Source: Ruminococcus flavefaciens AE3010
GTDB lineage: Bacteria; Bacillota; Clostridia; Oscillospirales; Ruminococcaceae
Direction: 5' to 3'
Length of the DNA: 64,000 bases
Assembly: GCF_000526795.1 (NCBI RefSeq)
Contig: NZ_JAGT01000001.1
Span: 3,020,501 to 3,084,500, forward strand
Shown here: piece by piece, positions 1 through 8,447 of the stretch
Position numbering within the stretch: the first letter of the stretch is position 1
Layout: the number at the start of each line of letters is the position of its first letter
Program-made: the position numbers and the translations under genes
The notes under the pieces: generated by a model
What the model saw: the letters and a program-made list of their open reading frames with translations, nothing else
The model's database searches: none
Told to the model about the DNA's origin: nothing

Positions 1-30
1 ATCGGGATTAAAAATTTTTATATAAACCTA

Positions 31-59
31 TTGACACTCACATCTAAATATGATATAAT
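31..59 (+). promoter_or_regulatory. Consensus sigma-A promoter of candidate ncRNA
   Basis: TTGACA at 31-36 and TATAAT at 54-59 are separated by exactly 17 bp. No coding region follows for hundreds of bases, so the promoter appears to serve the structured RNA at about 66-260. Confidence 0.75.
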
Positions 60-65
60 AATTTC

Positions 66-260
66 AGTAATATATTAAAAAGCACCTCGCAGGGAGCATC
101 AGAATTGGCGTTCTGACACTCCCGATAATCAGACAGATGTTCGAGCATCTACTGACTTAGCAAGATGGCTATTTTGCGTGTATAATTATATCACGTTGAA
201 TATAGTATTGTCAAGCCTTTCAGTGTATGTTTCCAGCATCGAACTGAAAGGTTTGTTTTT
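66..260 (+). ncRNA. Candidate structured small RNA of unknown class
   Basis: The region starts just after a consensus promoter and ends in an intrinsic terminator: stem 216-224 with 243-251, then a T-rich tract to 260. Two hairpins lie between. The first pairs GGGAG 92-96 with CTCCC 119-123 and TCAGAA 99-104 with TTCTGA 111-116, around a 6-nt loop. The second pairs TCAG 129-132 with CTGA 152-155 and AGATG 135-139 with CATCT 146-150, around loop TTCGAG. CGCA 88-91 can pair with TGCG 175-178 and close both hairpins into one domain. There is no convincing ORF. I do not recognise 6S, tmRNA, SRP, RNase P or a riboswitch motif. A free-standing RNA is the best reading. A leader of a lost gene is possible. 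Confidence 0.5.
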
Positions 261-591
261 ATATATTACCTCGTGACTGGTAACTTGACAATTAAATATA
301 TAGATTTGAAGCGAAGATAAGCATATAGTTAGTAGCAGTTTAATATGCTTTTTTCACACTTTACATTAATGAGCCATGATGTGAGCCTGTTTAGTAGAAC
401 TAAATAAACTCTTGAGTTTGTCAAGACAAGGCAGTATTCTTTTCAACCGTTGCTACAAGTAACAACGCAAAAAGTATCACGAGCCATATAAAGTGTAGAA
501 AGCGAATAGATGGACAGTACCATAACAGCTCGGTGACACCTATTCGAGGACAAACAACAGCTGTCAAATCCCAAGATATTGCAGATAATAG
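261..591. other. Intergenic stretch, nothing recognised
   Basis: AT-rich DNA between the candidate ncRNA terminator and the tRNA terminator. The only open frames here are short, lack a Shine-Dalgarno sequence, and one runs across the tRNA. I see no promoter, repeat or RNA signature that I would defend. Confidence 0.5.
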
Positions 592-621
592 AATAAGCTG
601 CACATTACTGTGCAGCTTATT
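592..621 (-). terminator. Intrinsic terminator of tRNA-Gln
   Basis: A perfect 13-bp stem (592-604 with 609-621) around a 4-nt loop lies just downstream of the leftward tRNA. Read on the minus strand it is followed by a T-rich stretch. Confidence 0.75.
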
Positions 622-628
622 ACTGCTT

Positions 629-704
629 TGGTTGGGGTGGAAGGATTTGAACCCTCGAAATAACGGAGTCAGAGTCCGCTGCCTTACCACTTGGCGACAC
701 CCCA
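629..704 (-). tRNA. tRNA-Gln (anticodon CUG)
   Basis: The minus strand folds as a complete cloverleaf. A 7-bp acceptor stem pairs UGGGGUG (704-698) with its complement ending at 633, and the discriminator A is at 632. The D arm (CCAAGUGGUAAGGC), the anticodon loop CUCUGAC with anticodon CUG, and a T arm with GGTTCAAATCC are all present. The 3' CCA is encoded (631-629). It decodes CAG. It has its own consensus promoter upstream (734-762) and a strong terminator downstream, so it is a single-gene transcription unit. Confidence 0.95.
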
Positions 705-733
705 ATATGTGGACTGAATTATTCAGCTTTATT

Positions 734-762
734 ATTATATCACTGATAACGACTGATGTCAA
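734..762 (-). promoter_or_regulatory. Consensus promoter of tRNA-Gln
   Basis: On the minus strand TTGACA (762-757) and TATAAT (739-734) are separated by 17 bp. The expected start is about 22 nt before the mature tRNA 5' end. Confidence 0.8.
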
Positions 763-804
763 TAGGAAATATAAAAATTTATCATTTAACTATAAATCGT
801 GCGT

Positions 805-838
805 GCAGAAGCCCCCTGTGCGATCAGAGGGCTTCTGC
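805..838 (-). terminator. Hairpin after VWA lipoprotein gene
   Basis: A 10-bp stem (805-814 with 829-838) lies 38 bp beyond the stop codon of the leftward gene. There is no good T tract on either side, so it may stabilise the 3' end rather than terminate strongly. Confidence 0.45.
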
Positions 839-876
839 ATAGTTATCACATTTTTCAATCTTTCTTTTGAACTACC

Positions 877-2517
877 TTAATTATAAAGTCTCTCAGCCTG
901 TTTTGCGAGAGAAGCCAGCTTGTCTGTCTTTTCGCCGTATGACAGGGAGGCTGCTGTTCTGGCAACATATTCATAGCTTGAATCGCCCATATATTCGGAA
1001 TTTCTGAGAAGCATTGCGAACTCGGCAGCAGCTGAGGCAAGTCTTATGGACTCGGAGGGCTCAGCGTTATATTTTTCCATGCCAAAGAGCTGGGACTCAT
1101 AGATGTCATTGTCATCGTCTGCGGGTTTGTATGTAACTGAGAGCTTGCAGAGCTCGCTTCTGCCGTTATCGTCAGCAGGCTCTGTTGTATGCTCTGAGCC
1201 GAATTCCAGCTGAACGCCGCGGTAGGTATCGCCTGTCTGAGTCAGCTCGACCTCATAGAGAGCTGTAACGCTGTGACCTGCGCCCACTTCGCCTGCGTCC
1301 TTTGTGGTATCGTAGAAGTCCTCGGCATTCATGAGCCTGTTATCGTAGCCGATAAGTCTGTAGCTCTTGATCTGTGAGGGATTGAACTCCACCTGTATCT
1401 TAACGTCCTTAGCAATTGTATAGAGGGTGCCTTCCATTTCCTGTACGAGAACTCTGTGAGCCTCGTCAACGGAGTCGATATAGCTGTAATTGCCGTTGCC
1501 GTTATCAGCCACAGCCTCCAGCCTGTCGTCCTTGTAATTGCCTGTGCCGAAGCCCAAAACTGACAGATATATGCCCTTATCGCGCTTGGACTTGATAAGC
1601 TTTACCAGCTCGTCCTCGGAGCTTGCACCGATGTTGAGGTCGCCGTCTGTAGCGAGGATAACGCGGTTGTTCCCGCCCTCGATGAAGTATTTTTCAGCCA
1701 GCTTGTAAGCCTTATTTATGCCGCCCTCGCCGTTTGTGCCGCCCGAAGCGGTAATGGAGTAGAGAGCTTCGAGGATATCGTCCTTGTCTCTGCCGCTTGC
1801 GCCTTCTATACGGGTATCAGCGCTGCCGGCGTAGGTAACTATGGATATGCGGTCGTTTTCTGTAAGCTGTTCAGCCAGCATCGAGAAGGCTGTCTGCACC
1901 AGAGGAAGCTTGTCGTAGGAATCCATAGAGCCTGATGAATCTATAAGGAAAACGATATTTGAGGAGGGAGTCTCAGCCTTGGGGAGACGCTTTCCCTGTA
2001 TACCGATCATCATGAGCTTGTTTTCGGGGTTCCACGGACAGTCTGCAAGCTCAACGTAGTCGCCGAAGGTGCGTCCCTCTTCGGGATCGGGATAATTGTA
2101 ATCAAAGTAGTTGATGAATTCCTCTGCGCGGACAGCGTCCTCGGGGACATAATTGCCGTCCTCGATAAGTCTGCGTACATTTGAATAAGAAGCTGTGTCC
2201 ACATCCACCGAGAATGTTGAGAGAGGCTCATATTTCGGATCCTTGAAGCCTGCTTCTGTGTATTCCTTGTAGCTTTCGTTGCGTGACGGACGGGTGGGGC
2301 TCTCATAGCTGTATGAGTCGATGCCGTAGCATGCACTGTCATCATATGCGGGAGACTCTGCATAGTCAACTATTGAATTGTTGTTTGCGTGCTCGTCTTT
2401 CTTGTAAGTACCGCCGTTGAAGCTGTTTGCTGTGCCGTCTCCGCAGCTGCAAAATGCACTCATCATTACTGTACAAGCGGCAGCCATTGCTGCGTATCTT
2501 GATAGCCTGGTATTCAT
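877..2517 (-). CDS. Secreted VWA-domain lipoprotein, YfbK-like
   Basis: A 546-residue exported lipoprotein. The N-terminus is a signal peptide ending in a lipobox (residues AFCSC), so it should be anchored on the outer face of the membrane. A low-complexity stretch follows to about residue 95. Next comes a YfbK-type N-terminal module (EEFINYFDYNYPDP). A von Willebrand factor A domain spans about residues 185-370, with an intact metal-ion site DSSGSMD. The C-terminal region resembles that of YfbK-type proteins. The role is unknown; VWA domains bind ligands through a divalent metal. The start is the ATG preceded by AGGGAGGT at good spacing. It is a single gene with its own promoter (2597-2625). 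Assignment to the YfbK/VWA family is firm; the function is not known. Confidence 0.85.
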   Translation of the reverse strand: MNTRLSRYAAMAAACTVMMSAFCSCGDGTANSFNGGTYKKDEHANNNSIVDYAESPAYDDSACYGIDSYSYESPTRPSRNESYKEYTEAGFKDPKYEPLSTFSVDVDTASYSNVRRLIEDGNYVPEDAVRAEEFINYFDYNYPDPEEGRTFGDYVELADCPWNPENKLMMIGIQGKRLPKAETPSSNIVFLIDSSGSMDSYDKLPLVQTAFSMLAEQLTENDRISIVTYAGSADTRIEGASGRDKDDILEALYSITASGGTNGEGGINKAYKLAEKYFIEGGNNRVILATDGDLNIGASSEDELVKLIKSKRDKGIYLSVLGFGTGNYKDDRLEAVADNGNGNYSYIDSVDEAHRVLVQEMEGTLYTIAKDVKIQVEFNPSQIKSYRLIGYDNRLMNAEDFYDTTKDAGEVGAGHSVTALYEVELTQTGDTYRGVQLEFGSEHTTEPADDNGRSELCKLSVTYKPADDDNDIYESQLFGMEKYNAEPSESIRLASAAAEFAMLLRNSEYMGDSSYEYVARTAASLSYGEKTDKLASLAKQAERLYN

Positions 2518-2596
2518 AAATAAACCTCCCTGATGTCCCTGGGGACAATATTTTGTACGTTCTGCGGTGACTTCCGCAGCTCTTTTCTATGCTCTT

Positions 2597-2625
2597 ATTA
2601 TAGCTCGGAAACGAGCCGATTACAA
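2597..2625 (-). promoter_or_regulatory. Promoter of VWA lipoprotein with palindromic spacer
   Basis: On the minus strand TTGTAA (2625-2620), a 17-bp spacer and TATAAT (2602-2597) are seen. The spacer holds the inverted repeat GCTCG-GAAA-CGAGC (2603-2616), which could be a repressor site overlapping the promoter. Confidence 0.55.
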
Positions 2626-2924
2626 CAACAGAAAAATGCCATTTTAAAGACGATTTGAAGTATATTTTTTTAATATCGGGTTTCATTTTCTTACAAATTA
2701 TTGACATTCTTACAGCTTTCTTGCAGAAATGAATAAAAAATGAAAAAATTTCACATCAGGTCTTTTCAAGTATTGACAAATGTGATATAATATAATATGT
2801 ATACAATAACCGCAGACAGGCGGTCATTGAGCAGATATTAATATACTTATTGATATTATAGAGTTTGAAACATTAAAGTATATCAGGGGTATACTTTTAA
2901 ATCAGCATAAATGGAGATCGTGTT
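2626..2924. other. Intergenic region before pcrA
   Basis: AT-rich and divergent between the VWA gene and pcrA. A plus-strand TTGACA with AT-rich -10-like sequence lies at about 2775-2806 and may start pcrA transcription, but the -10 position is ambiguous. No ORF or structured RNA was recognised. Confidence 0.4.
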
Positions 2925-5285
2925 ATGGATATTAAAAATTATGATTCGGCAAAACAGGCGGCACTTAAAAGATATTTCAGCCGTATGAACGAGATGCAGC
3001 AGGAAGCTGTATTTACGGTGAACGGTCCTGTGCTCGTGCTTGCGGGAGCAGGAAGCGGAAAGACCACTGTTATCGTAAACCGCATTGCTAACATGATAAA
3101 TTTCGGAAACGCCTACTTTGACACCACCCGTGAGGGAAGTGCCGAGGATATCGCCTTTCTGAAGGACTATGCAGAGGGTAAGACCGACGATTTCGATACT
3201 CTCAGGGATACCGTTGCCGTTGACCCCATACGTCCGTGGAACATACTGGCTATAACATTTACAAACAAGGCGGCAGGAGAGCTCAAGGAGAGACTTGCGG
3301 CTATGCTGGGCGATGAGGCTATGAATATACACGCCTCCACCTTCCATTCAGCCTGCGTAAGGATACTCAGAAGCGAGATAGAGGCTCTCGGATATGGTCG
3401 TGATTTTACCATATATGATTCCGACGACAGTCAGCGTATGATAAAGAACGTAATGGGCGAGCTTGACATTTCAGAGAAGCAGCTTGCGCCTAAGGCTGTC
3501 CTCAGCGATATAAGCTTTGCAAAGGACAAGATGATAACACCTGCTGAGCTCCGCGCCGACGCAGGTCAGGACTACCGCAAGAAAATGGTGGCTAAGCTCT
3601 ATGCCCTCTATCAGGAACGCATGAGAGCTGCAAATGCCCTTGATTTCGACGATATACTTGTGCTGACAGTGGAGCTCTTCGAGCAGTTCCCCGAGGTGCT
3701 GGAGAAGTACAGACAGCGCTTTAAGTACATCATGGTGGACGAGTATCAGGACACCAACCATGTGCAGTTCAGACTGGTATCCCTGCTTTCGGAGGGACAC
3801 AAGAACCTCTGTGTTGTAGGCGACGACGACCAGAGCATATATAAGTTCCGCGGCGCCAATATCGAGAATATCCTCGGCTTTGAGGAGCAGTTCGAGGGCG
3901 CAAAGGTAATACGCCTTGAGCAGAATTACCGCTCCACACAGACTATACTCGACGCGGCAAACTCCGTTATCAGCAACAATAACAGCCGCAAGCCAAAGAC
4001 TCTGTGGACTTCGGGTGAAAAGGGCGACAAGGTCTACTGGTACAAGGCGGTGGACGAGACCGACGAGGCTAAATTCGTAGCAGATACCATACTTGAAAAG
4101 TACAAGGAGACAGGGCGCTACTCCGACAGCGCCGTGCTCTACAGAATGAACGCACAGTCCAACTCCATTGAGCGTATGCTGGTAAAATGCGGCATACCCT
4201 ACAGAGTTTACGGCGGCATGCGATTCTACGACCGTAAGGAGATAAAGGACGTTACCTCTTATCTCAGCTTTATAAACAACCACAATGATATGCTCCGCTT
4301 CAGACGCATAATCAACGAGCCAAAGCGCGGTATCGGCGATTCTACCCTGACTGTAATCGAGGACATCAGCCGCGACCTTAAAATATCGCCTTTTGACGTG
4401 CTGAAAAACTGCGACGAGTACGCTCCGCTGTCCAAGAAGGTAACAGCCCTGAAAAATGCATATCAGATGTTTGAATTCCTTACCGAGAAGTCTGAGGAGC
4501 TCCCGCTGGACGAATTCCTCGATGTGCTCCTCGACAAGACAGGCTATCTGGACAGCCTTAAAACTCTTGAAAATGCAGATACCAAAATAGAGAACGTACA
4601 GGAGCTCCGCACCTCCATGGTACAGTACATGGAGCAGGCAGAGGAGCCCTCACTCAGCGGCTTCCTTGAAGAAGTTGCCCTCTATACCGAGGCTGACCGC
4701 GACGACGGCAGCGGCGACAAGGTAACTCTCATGACTGTCCACTCAGCAAAGGGACTGGAATACGAGAATATCTTCGTTATCGGCATGGACGACGGCATCT
4801 TCCCCAGCGCCCGCTCATTCGACAGCGAGGACGACATGGAGGAGGAAAGACGACTTGCATACGTTGCCATAACCCGTGCAAAGAAGCGCCTTTACCTCAC
4901 CAATGCAAGACAGCGCATGCTCTTCGGACAGACCCAGCACAATGTCACATCACGCTTTATGAAGGAGATAGGCAGCGAGCTTGTGGAGAAGCACGACAAT
5001 GCCGCAGCCATGAAGCAGCAGCTTGAAGAGAACGATAAGTCTGTTACCGAGGTGCGCTCTGCAACATTGCAGCAGCAGCTTGCAAGAAGCAAAAAGACTG
5101 CAGGGGCTGCTCCAAAGGAGGCTGTTGCGTATACGGCAGGTGAAAAAGTATCTCACAGCATATTCGGCGAGGGCGTTATCGTATCGGTAAAGCCTATGGC
5201 AAACGATTCAATGCTGGAGATAGCCTTTGACAAGGTAGGTACAAAGAAGATAATGGCAAACTACGCAAAGCTTAAAAAGCTCTGA
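2925..5285 (+). CDS. pcrA: ATP-dependent DNA helicase PcrA/UvrD
   Basis: A 786-residue superfamily 1A 3'-5' DNA helicase, acting in repair and in removing recombinase or stalled complexes from DNA. The motifs are in order: Q-motif region near residue 25 (NEMQQEAV), Walker A GAGSGKTT, TFTNKAA, DEYQDTN (motif II), GDDDQSIYKFRGA (motif III), QNYRST (motif IV), VHSAKGLEYENIFV (motif V) and VAITRAKKRLYL (motif VI). The C-terminal GEKVSHSIFGEGVIV region is the Tudor-like RNA polymerase-binding module of PcrA. Length is normal for the family. The start ATG has GGAG upstream. pyk follows after 30 bp, so they may be cotranscribed. Confidence 0.96.
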   Translation: MDIKNYDSAKQAALKRYFSRMNEMQQEAVFTVNGPVLVLAGAGSGKTTVIVNRIANMINFGNAYFDTTREGSAEDIAFLKDYAEGKTDDFDTLRDTVAVDPIRPWNILAITFTNKAAGELKERLAAMLGDEAMNIHASTFHSACVRILRSEIEALGYGRDFTIYDSDDSQRMIKNVMGELDISEKQLAPKAVLSDISFAKDKMITPAELRADAGQDYRKKMVAKLYALYQERMRAANALDFDDILVLTVELFEQFPEVLEKYRQRFKYIMVDEYQDTNHVQFRLVSLLSEGHKNLCVVGDDDQSIYKFRGANIENILGFEEQFEGAKVIRLEQNYRSTQTILDAANSVISNNNSRKPKTLWTSGEKGDKVYWYKAVDETDEAKFVADTILEKYKETGRYSDSAVLYRMNAQSNSIERMLVKCGIPYRVYGGMRFYDRKEIKDVTSYLSFINNHNDMLRFRRIINEPKRGIGDSTLTVIEDISRDLKISPFDVLKNCDEYAPLSKKVTALKNAYQMFEFLTEKSEELPLDEFLDVLLDKTGYLDSLKTLENADTKIENVQELRTSMVQYMEQAEEPSLSGFLEEVALYTEADRDDGSGDKVTLMTVHSAKGLEYENIFVIGMDDGIFPSARSFDSEDDMEEERRLAYVAITRAKKRLYLTNARQRMLFGQTQHNVTSRFMKEIGSELVEKHDNAAAMKQQLEENDKSVTEVRSATLQQQLARSKKTAGAAPKEAVAYTAGEKVSHSIFGEGVIVSVKPMANDSMLEIAFDKVGTKKIMANYAKLKKL

Positions 5286-5315
5286 TAAGCTCTTTAGGAA
5301 AAGAGGAAAAATACA

Positions 5316-6740
5316 ATGAGAAAGACTAAGATAGTATGTACCATAGGTCCTGCAACTGACGACGAAAACATCATGCGCGAGCTCATGCTGGCTGGCATGA
5401 ACGTTGCACGCTTCAACTTCTCCCACGGAGATTACGAGACCCACGAGAAGCGCTTCCGTGTTATCGAAAGGCTCAGAAAGGAGCTTGACCTGCCTGTTGC
5501 CACGCTTCTTGACACCAAGGGCCCCGAGATAAGACTGGGAAAATTCGTGGACGACAAGCCCGTTGAGATACACGACGGCGATACATATACCCTCACGACC
5601 GAGGACGTGCTCTGCGACGACAAGGTGGGAAGCATAAGCTTTAAGAAGCTGCCCCGTGATGTCAGCATGGGCACAAGGATACTTATAAATGACGGCGTTA
5701 TCGAGCTTCTTGCGGAAAAGGTGACTACCAACGAGATAGTCTGCCGCGTAGTTCACGGCGGTATTCTCTCCAACAACAAGGGCATCAACGTCCCCGGAGT
5801 AAAGCTCTCCATGCCATACCTCAGCGAAAGGGACATGGACGACCTTGAATTCGGCTCGAAAATGGGCTTTGACTTCATTGCTGCAAGCTTTGTCCGCACA
5901 GCTGCGGATATCAACTACCTGAGAAAGTTCACCCAGAGTCTCGGCTGGTTCGATGTCAGAATTATCGCAAAGATAGAGAACACCGACGGCGTTGAGAACA
6001 TCGACGAGATACTTGAAGCTGCCGACGGTATTATGGTAGCCCGCGGAGATATGGGCGTTGAGATACCATTCGAGCAGATACCCGCTATACAGAAGTCCCT
6101 TATCAAAAATGGCTACAACGCAGGCAAGCAGGTAATAACCGCAACACAGATGCTGGAGTCCATGATAACCAACCCCCGTCCTACCCGTGCGGAGATAACC
6201 GACGTTGCAAATGCTCTCTACGACGGCACAAGCGCTATCATGCTCTCAGGCGAGACTGCCGCAGGTGCTTTCCCTGTTGAAGCTGTAAAGACTATGGCTC
6301 TCATTGCCGAGACCACCGAGAACAACATCAACTACAAGGCTCGCTTTGCGTCAAGAAGCTCCGAGCAGAACGGCAGTGTTGCCGAGGCTATCGCTCACGC
6401 TACTGTTACTACCGCACACGACCTTAACGCAAAGGCTATCATCACCGTATCTCTGGGCGGACAGACAGCGAGACTTATCTCCAAGTACCGTCCCAGCTGT
6501 CCTATTATCAGCTGCACCATGAGCGAGGTGGTTTGCCGCCAGATGAATATGAGCTGGGGCGTTATACCATTTATAATAGATGAAAAGACCAACACCGACG
6601 ACCTCTTTGCCGCAGCAGTTGAAGCTGCCGAGTCTCACAGACTTGTTGAGGACGGCGACCTTGTGGCTATCACCGCAGGCGTACCTCTCGGTGTATCGGG
6701 TACTACGAATCTTATGAAGGTCGAAAGAATAGGTAAATAA
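5316..6740 (+). CDS. pyk: Pyruvate kinase
   Basis: A 474-residue pyruvate kinase, the cytosolic enzyme that converts phosphoenolpyruvate and ADP to pyruvate and ATP in glycolysis. The N-terminus TKIVCTIGPA, the NFSHG segment, DTKGPEIR, the metal-binding IIAKIENTDGVENIDEI and the MVARGDMGVE motif are all present. The C-terminal regulatory domain is ordinary in length, and there is no extra PEP-utiliser domain as in some Bacilli. It lies 30 bp after pcrA with AGGAAAAGAGG upstream of the ATG. A membrane protein gene follows after one base. Confidence 0.97.
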   Translation: MRKTKIVCTIGPATDDENIMRELMLAGMNVARFNFSHGDYETHEKRFRVIERLRKELDLPVATLLDTKGPEIRLGKFVDDKPVEIHDGDTYTLTTEDVLCDDKVGSISFKKLPRDVSMGTRILINDGVIELLAEKVTTNEIVCRVVHGGILSNNKGINVPGVKLSMPYLSERDMDDLEFGSKMGFDFIAASFVRTAADINYLRKFTQSLGWFDVRIIAKIENTDGVENIDEILEAADGIMVARGDMGVEIPFEQIPAIQKSLIKNGYNAGKQVITATQMLESMITNPRPTRAEITDVANALYDGTSAIMLSGETAAGAFPVEAVKTMALIAETTENNINYKARFASRSSEQNGSVAEAIAHATVTTAHDLNAKAIITVSLGGQTARLISKYRPSCPIISCTMSEVVCRQMNMSWGVIPFIIDEKTNTDDLFAAAVEAAESHRLVEDGDLVAITAGVPLGVSGTTNLMKVERIGK

Positions 6741-6741
6741 C

Positions 6742-7569
6742 ATGACAGTAAAAAAACGCACAAGAATACTTGAAATAATCACGGCATTACTCATGATAAG
6801 ACCTGCTTTATTATTATCACAGATTTTCTCTTATCATGACGCAGAAATAATAAGGTCGATACTTAAATTAGCATTTCCTATGCTTTTGGCTTCAGTTGCT
6901 CTCGCAATTGTCATAATAACACGTAAATACTACCGAACATGGGCGAAACTGCTGGTGATAACCTCCCTTGCAGCAAATTTCTGCACGGACAATAATTTCC
7001 GCTATCTGAAAAATATAGGCAGCTGTATCAGAGCATACAGCTATAGCCCATCACTTCTTTTAGAGTATCTGTTCGGAACATTTCTGTTCCTTCTCGTCAT
7101 AGCAGCAGGCGTGATACTTTTTCTTGCGATGTTCGGAAAGATAAAATGGAAAAGCCGAAAATCACTTATCATTTATGCTTATATAATGACAGGTATCATG
7201 GCTCTTGGAGCGTTGGCTTTCAGGATACATAACATTTACTACGCGGAGCTTGTCATGATGACGTGTCTTATTTACGAATTGCAGGAAAAGAGCGACAGCA
7301 ATGCTGTTATAGGCTGGGCAGGAGCTCTTGCCGCTGCGGTATCCGATATATTCTTTGATTTTTATACTGATAAAGTTCAGAGTATTCCTGCTGACGGTGG
7401 TTTACTTGATTATCTGAATTATGTGAACCCCACCATAAAATACGAAGGTATAAGAAGCCTGATATTTGCAGCTGCAATTCTTCTTATTCCCCTTATTCTC
7501 TTTGAGAGAAAGGAGCCCCTTGAAAAAGTGACAGCTCCTGTAAATGATGATGACGACGATAACGACTGA
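6742..7569 (+). CDS. Polytopic membrane protein of unknown function
   Basis: A 275-residue hydrophobic protein with about seven or eight predicted membrane segments, including ones near residues 9-30, 40-60, 95-120, 130-155 and 235-255. No family was recognised. The C-terminus is acidic and ends in a run of Asp residues encoded by GAT/GAC repeats. The ATG lies one base after the pyk stop, which suggests coupled translation. The last 26 bp overlap the start of the following acetyltransferase gene. Base composition is more AT-rich than in the neighbours. Confidence 0.7.
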   Translation: MTVKKRTRILEIITALLMIRPALLLSQIFSYHDAEIIRSILKLAFPMLLASVALAIVIITRKYYRTWAKLLVITSLAANFCTDNNFRYLKNIGSCIRAYSYSPSLLLEYLFGTFLFLLVIAAGVILFLAMFGKIKWKSRKSLIIYAYIMTGIMALGALAFRIHNIYYAELVMMTCLIYELQEKSDSNAVIGWAGALAAAVSDIFFDFYTDKVQSIPADGGLLDYLNYVNPTIKYEGIRSLIFAAAILLIPLILFERKEPLEKVTAPVNDDDDDND

Positions 7570-8044
7570 CCGCCTTATACTTCGTCCGCTGACTGTTGAC
7601 GATGCGGAAGCCGCCTTTGAGTGGACAGGGGACGAGCGTGTGGCGAAATATATGATATACTCCACCCACGAGAGCGTGGAGACCACAAAAGAGTGGCTGA
7701 GAAGTATCAAGCCCTCTGAGAATGTTTTCGGCTTTGTCCGAAAAAGTGATAATAAGCTCATAGGCTCAGGCGGTATAAGACTGCTTGAGGACGGCTTCTG
7801 GGAGTTCGGCTACAATCTCTGCTATGACTGCTGGGGACAGGGCTATGCTACAGAGGCTTCAAGGGCTATGATAGAATATGTCCGCAGCAAGTACGGAGAT
7901 ATCCGTCTCAGGTCTGAGTGCGCCGTGGAGAATACAGCCTCTGCTCATGTGATTGAAAAGTGCGGACTGCACTTTGTGGGCTATGGCGAGTATTCGAGCT
8001 ACGATGGAAAGAAAACTTTCAAAGCCAAGATTTTTGAGCTTTGA
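7544..8044 (+). CDS. GNAT family N-acetyltransferase, RimJ/RimL-like
   Basis: A 166-residue acetyl-CoA-dependent N-acetyltransferase of the RimJ/RimL branch. It begins TTDRLILRPLTVDDA, has the acetyl-CoA-binding segment around YDCWGQGYATEASRAM, and ends with the usual NTASAHVIEKCGL region. The substrate cannot be told; such enzymes modify protein N-termini, antibiotics or small amines. Three consecutive ATG codons (7544, 7547, 7550) lie within the trinucleotide repeat that also encodes the Asp tail of the preceding protein. The start is therefore uncertain by up to two codons. The Shine-Dalgarno sequence is weak, so coupling to the upstream gene is likely. Confidence 0.88.
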   Translation: MMMTTITTDRLILRPLTVDDAEAAFEWTGDERVAKYMIYSTHESVETTKEWLRSIKPSENVFGFVRKSDNKLIGSGGIRLLEDGFWEFGYNLCYDCWGQGYATEASRAMIEYVRSKYGDIRLRSECAVENTASAHVIEKCGLHFVGYGEYSSYDGKKTFKAKIFEL

Positions 8045-8076
8045 AACTAATAACTTACAGGAAAGCAGGTAATTTT

Positions 8077-8379
8077 ATGATAAAGCATATCGTAATGTTC
8101 AAACTTAAAGAAGCTGACGGCAGGAGCGAGTACGAAAACGCTCTCGAAGCTCAGAAGCGCTTCGACAACGTTATCGCAAATGTCAAGGAGCTGAAAAAAG
8201 GCGAGGTAGTCATCAACTCCAAGGACGCTCCCGAGAGCAACTACACTATCTCACTTCTCTGCGATTTTGAGACTATCGACGACCTTAACGCGTATCAGGT
8301 TCACCCTGCACACCTTGAGTTCGGCAAGTTCATCGGCAGCGTAAAGACAGACAGAGCTTGTATCGACTATGAATACTGA
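8077..8379 (+). CDS. Dabb-family (stress-responsive A/B barrel) protein
   Basis: A 100-residue protein of the dimeric alpha-beta barrel (Dabb) family: MIKHIVMFKLKE at the start and YQVHPAHLEF near the end are characteristic. Plant relatives are stress-induced or act in polyketide cyclisation; bacterial roles are mostly unknown. I chose the ATG at 8077, which has AGG-type ribosome-binding sequence (GCAGG) upstream. The frame stays open to a TTG at 8041, but that codon overlaps the previous stop and adds 12 residues not typical of the family. A hairpin (8383-8410) follows. Confidence 0.85.
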   Translation: MIKHIVMFKLKEADGRSEYENALEAQKRFDNVIANVKELKKGEVVINSKDAPESNYTISLLCDFETIDDLNAYQVHPAHLEFGKFIGSVKTDRACIDYEY

Positions 8380-8382
8380 TGT

Positions 8383-8410
8383 TTATTCTCCCGTCCCACG
8401 GCGGGAGAAT
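8383..8410 (+). terminator. Hairpin after Dabb gene
   Basis: TTCTCCCG pairs with CGGGAGAA (8 bp) around an 8-nt loop, just past the stop codon. The T tract is poor, so termination is probably partial. Confidence 0.4.
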
Positions 8411-8447
8411 TGCATATATACATGTATAAATATAGGAGGAAGAAAAC

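Noticed and set aside
66..260. tracrRNA, 6S RNA, tmRNA or SRP RNA
   Set aside because: No anti-repeat or cas genes, no 6S-type central bubble flanked by long stems, no tmRNA tRNA-like ends, and no SRP GGAAG tetraloop region were seen.
3471..4283. Open frame of 270 codons antisense to pcrA
   Set aside because: It is the mirror of a conserved helicase gene, with a composition typical of shadow frames (many Leu, Val, His). The same reasoning applies to the long antisense frames at 9992-10738, 36679-37617, 43477-44328, 49518-50552 and 52500-53369.
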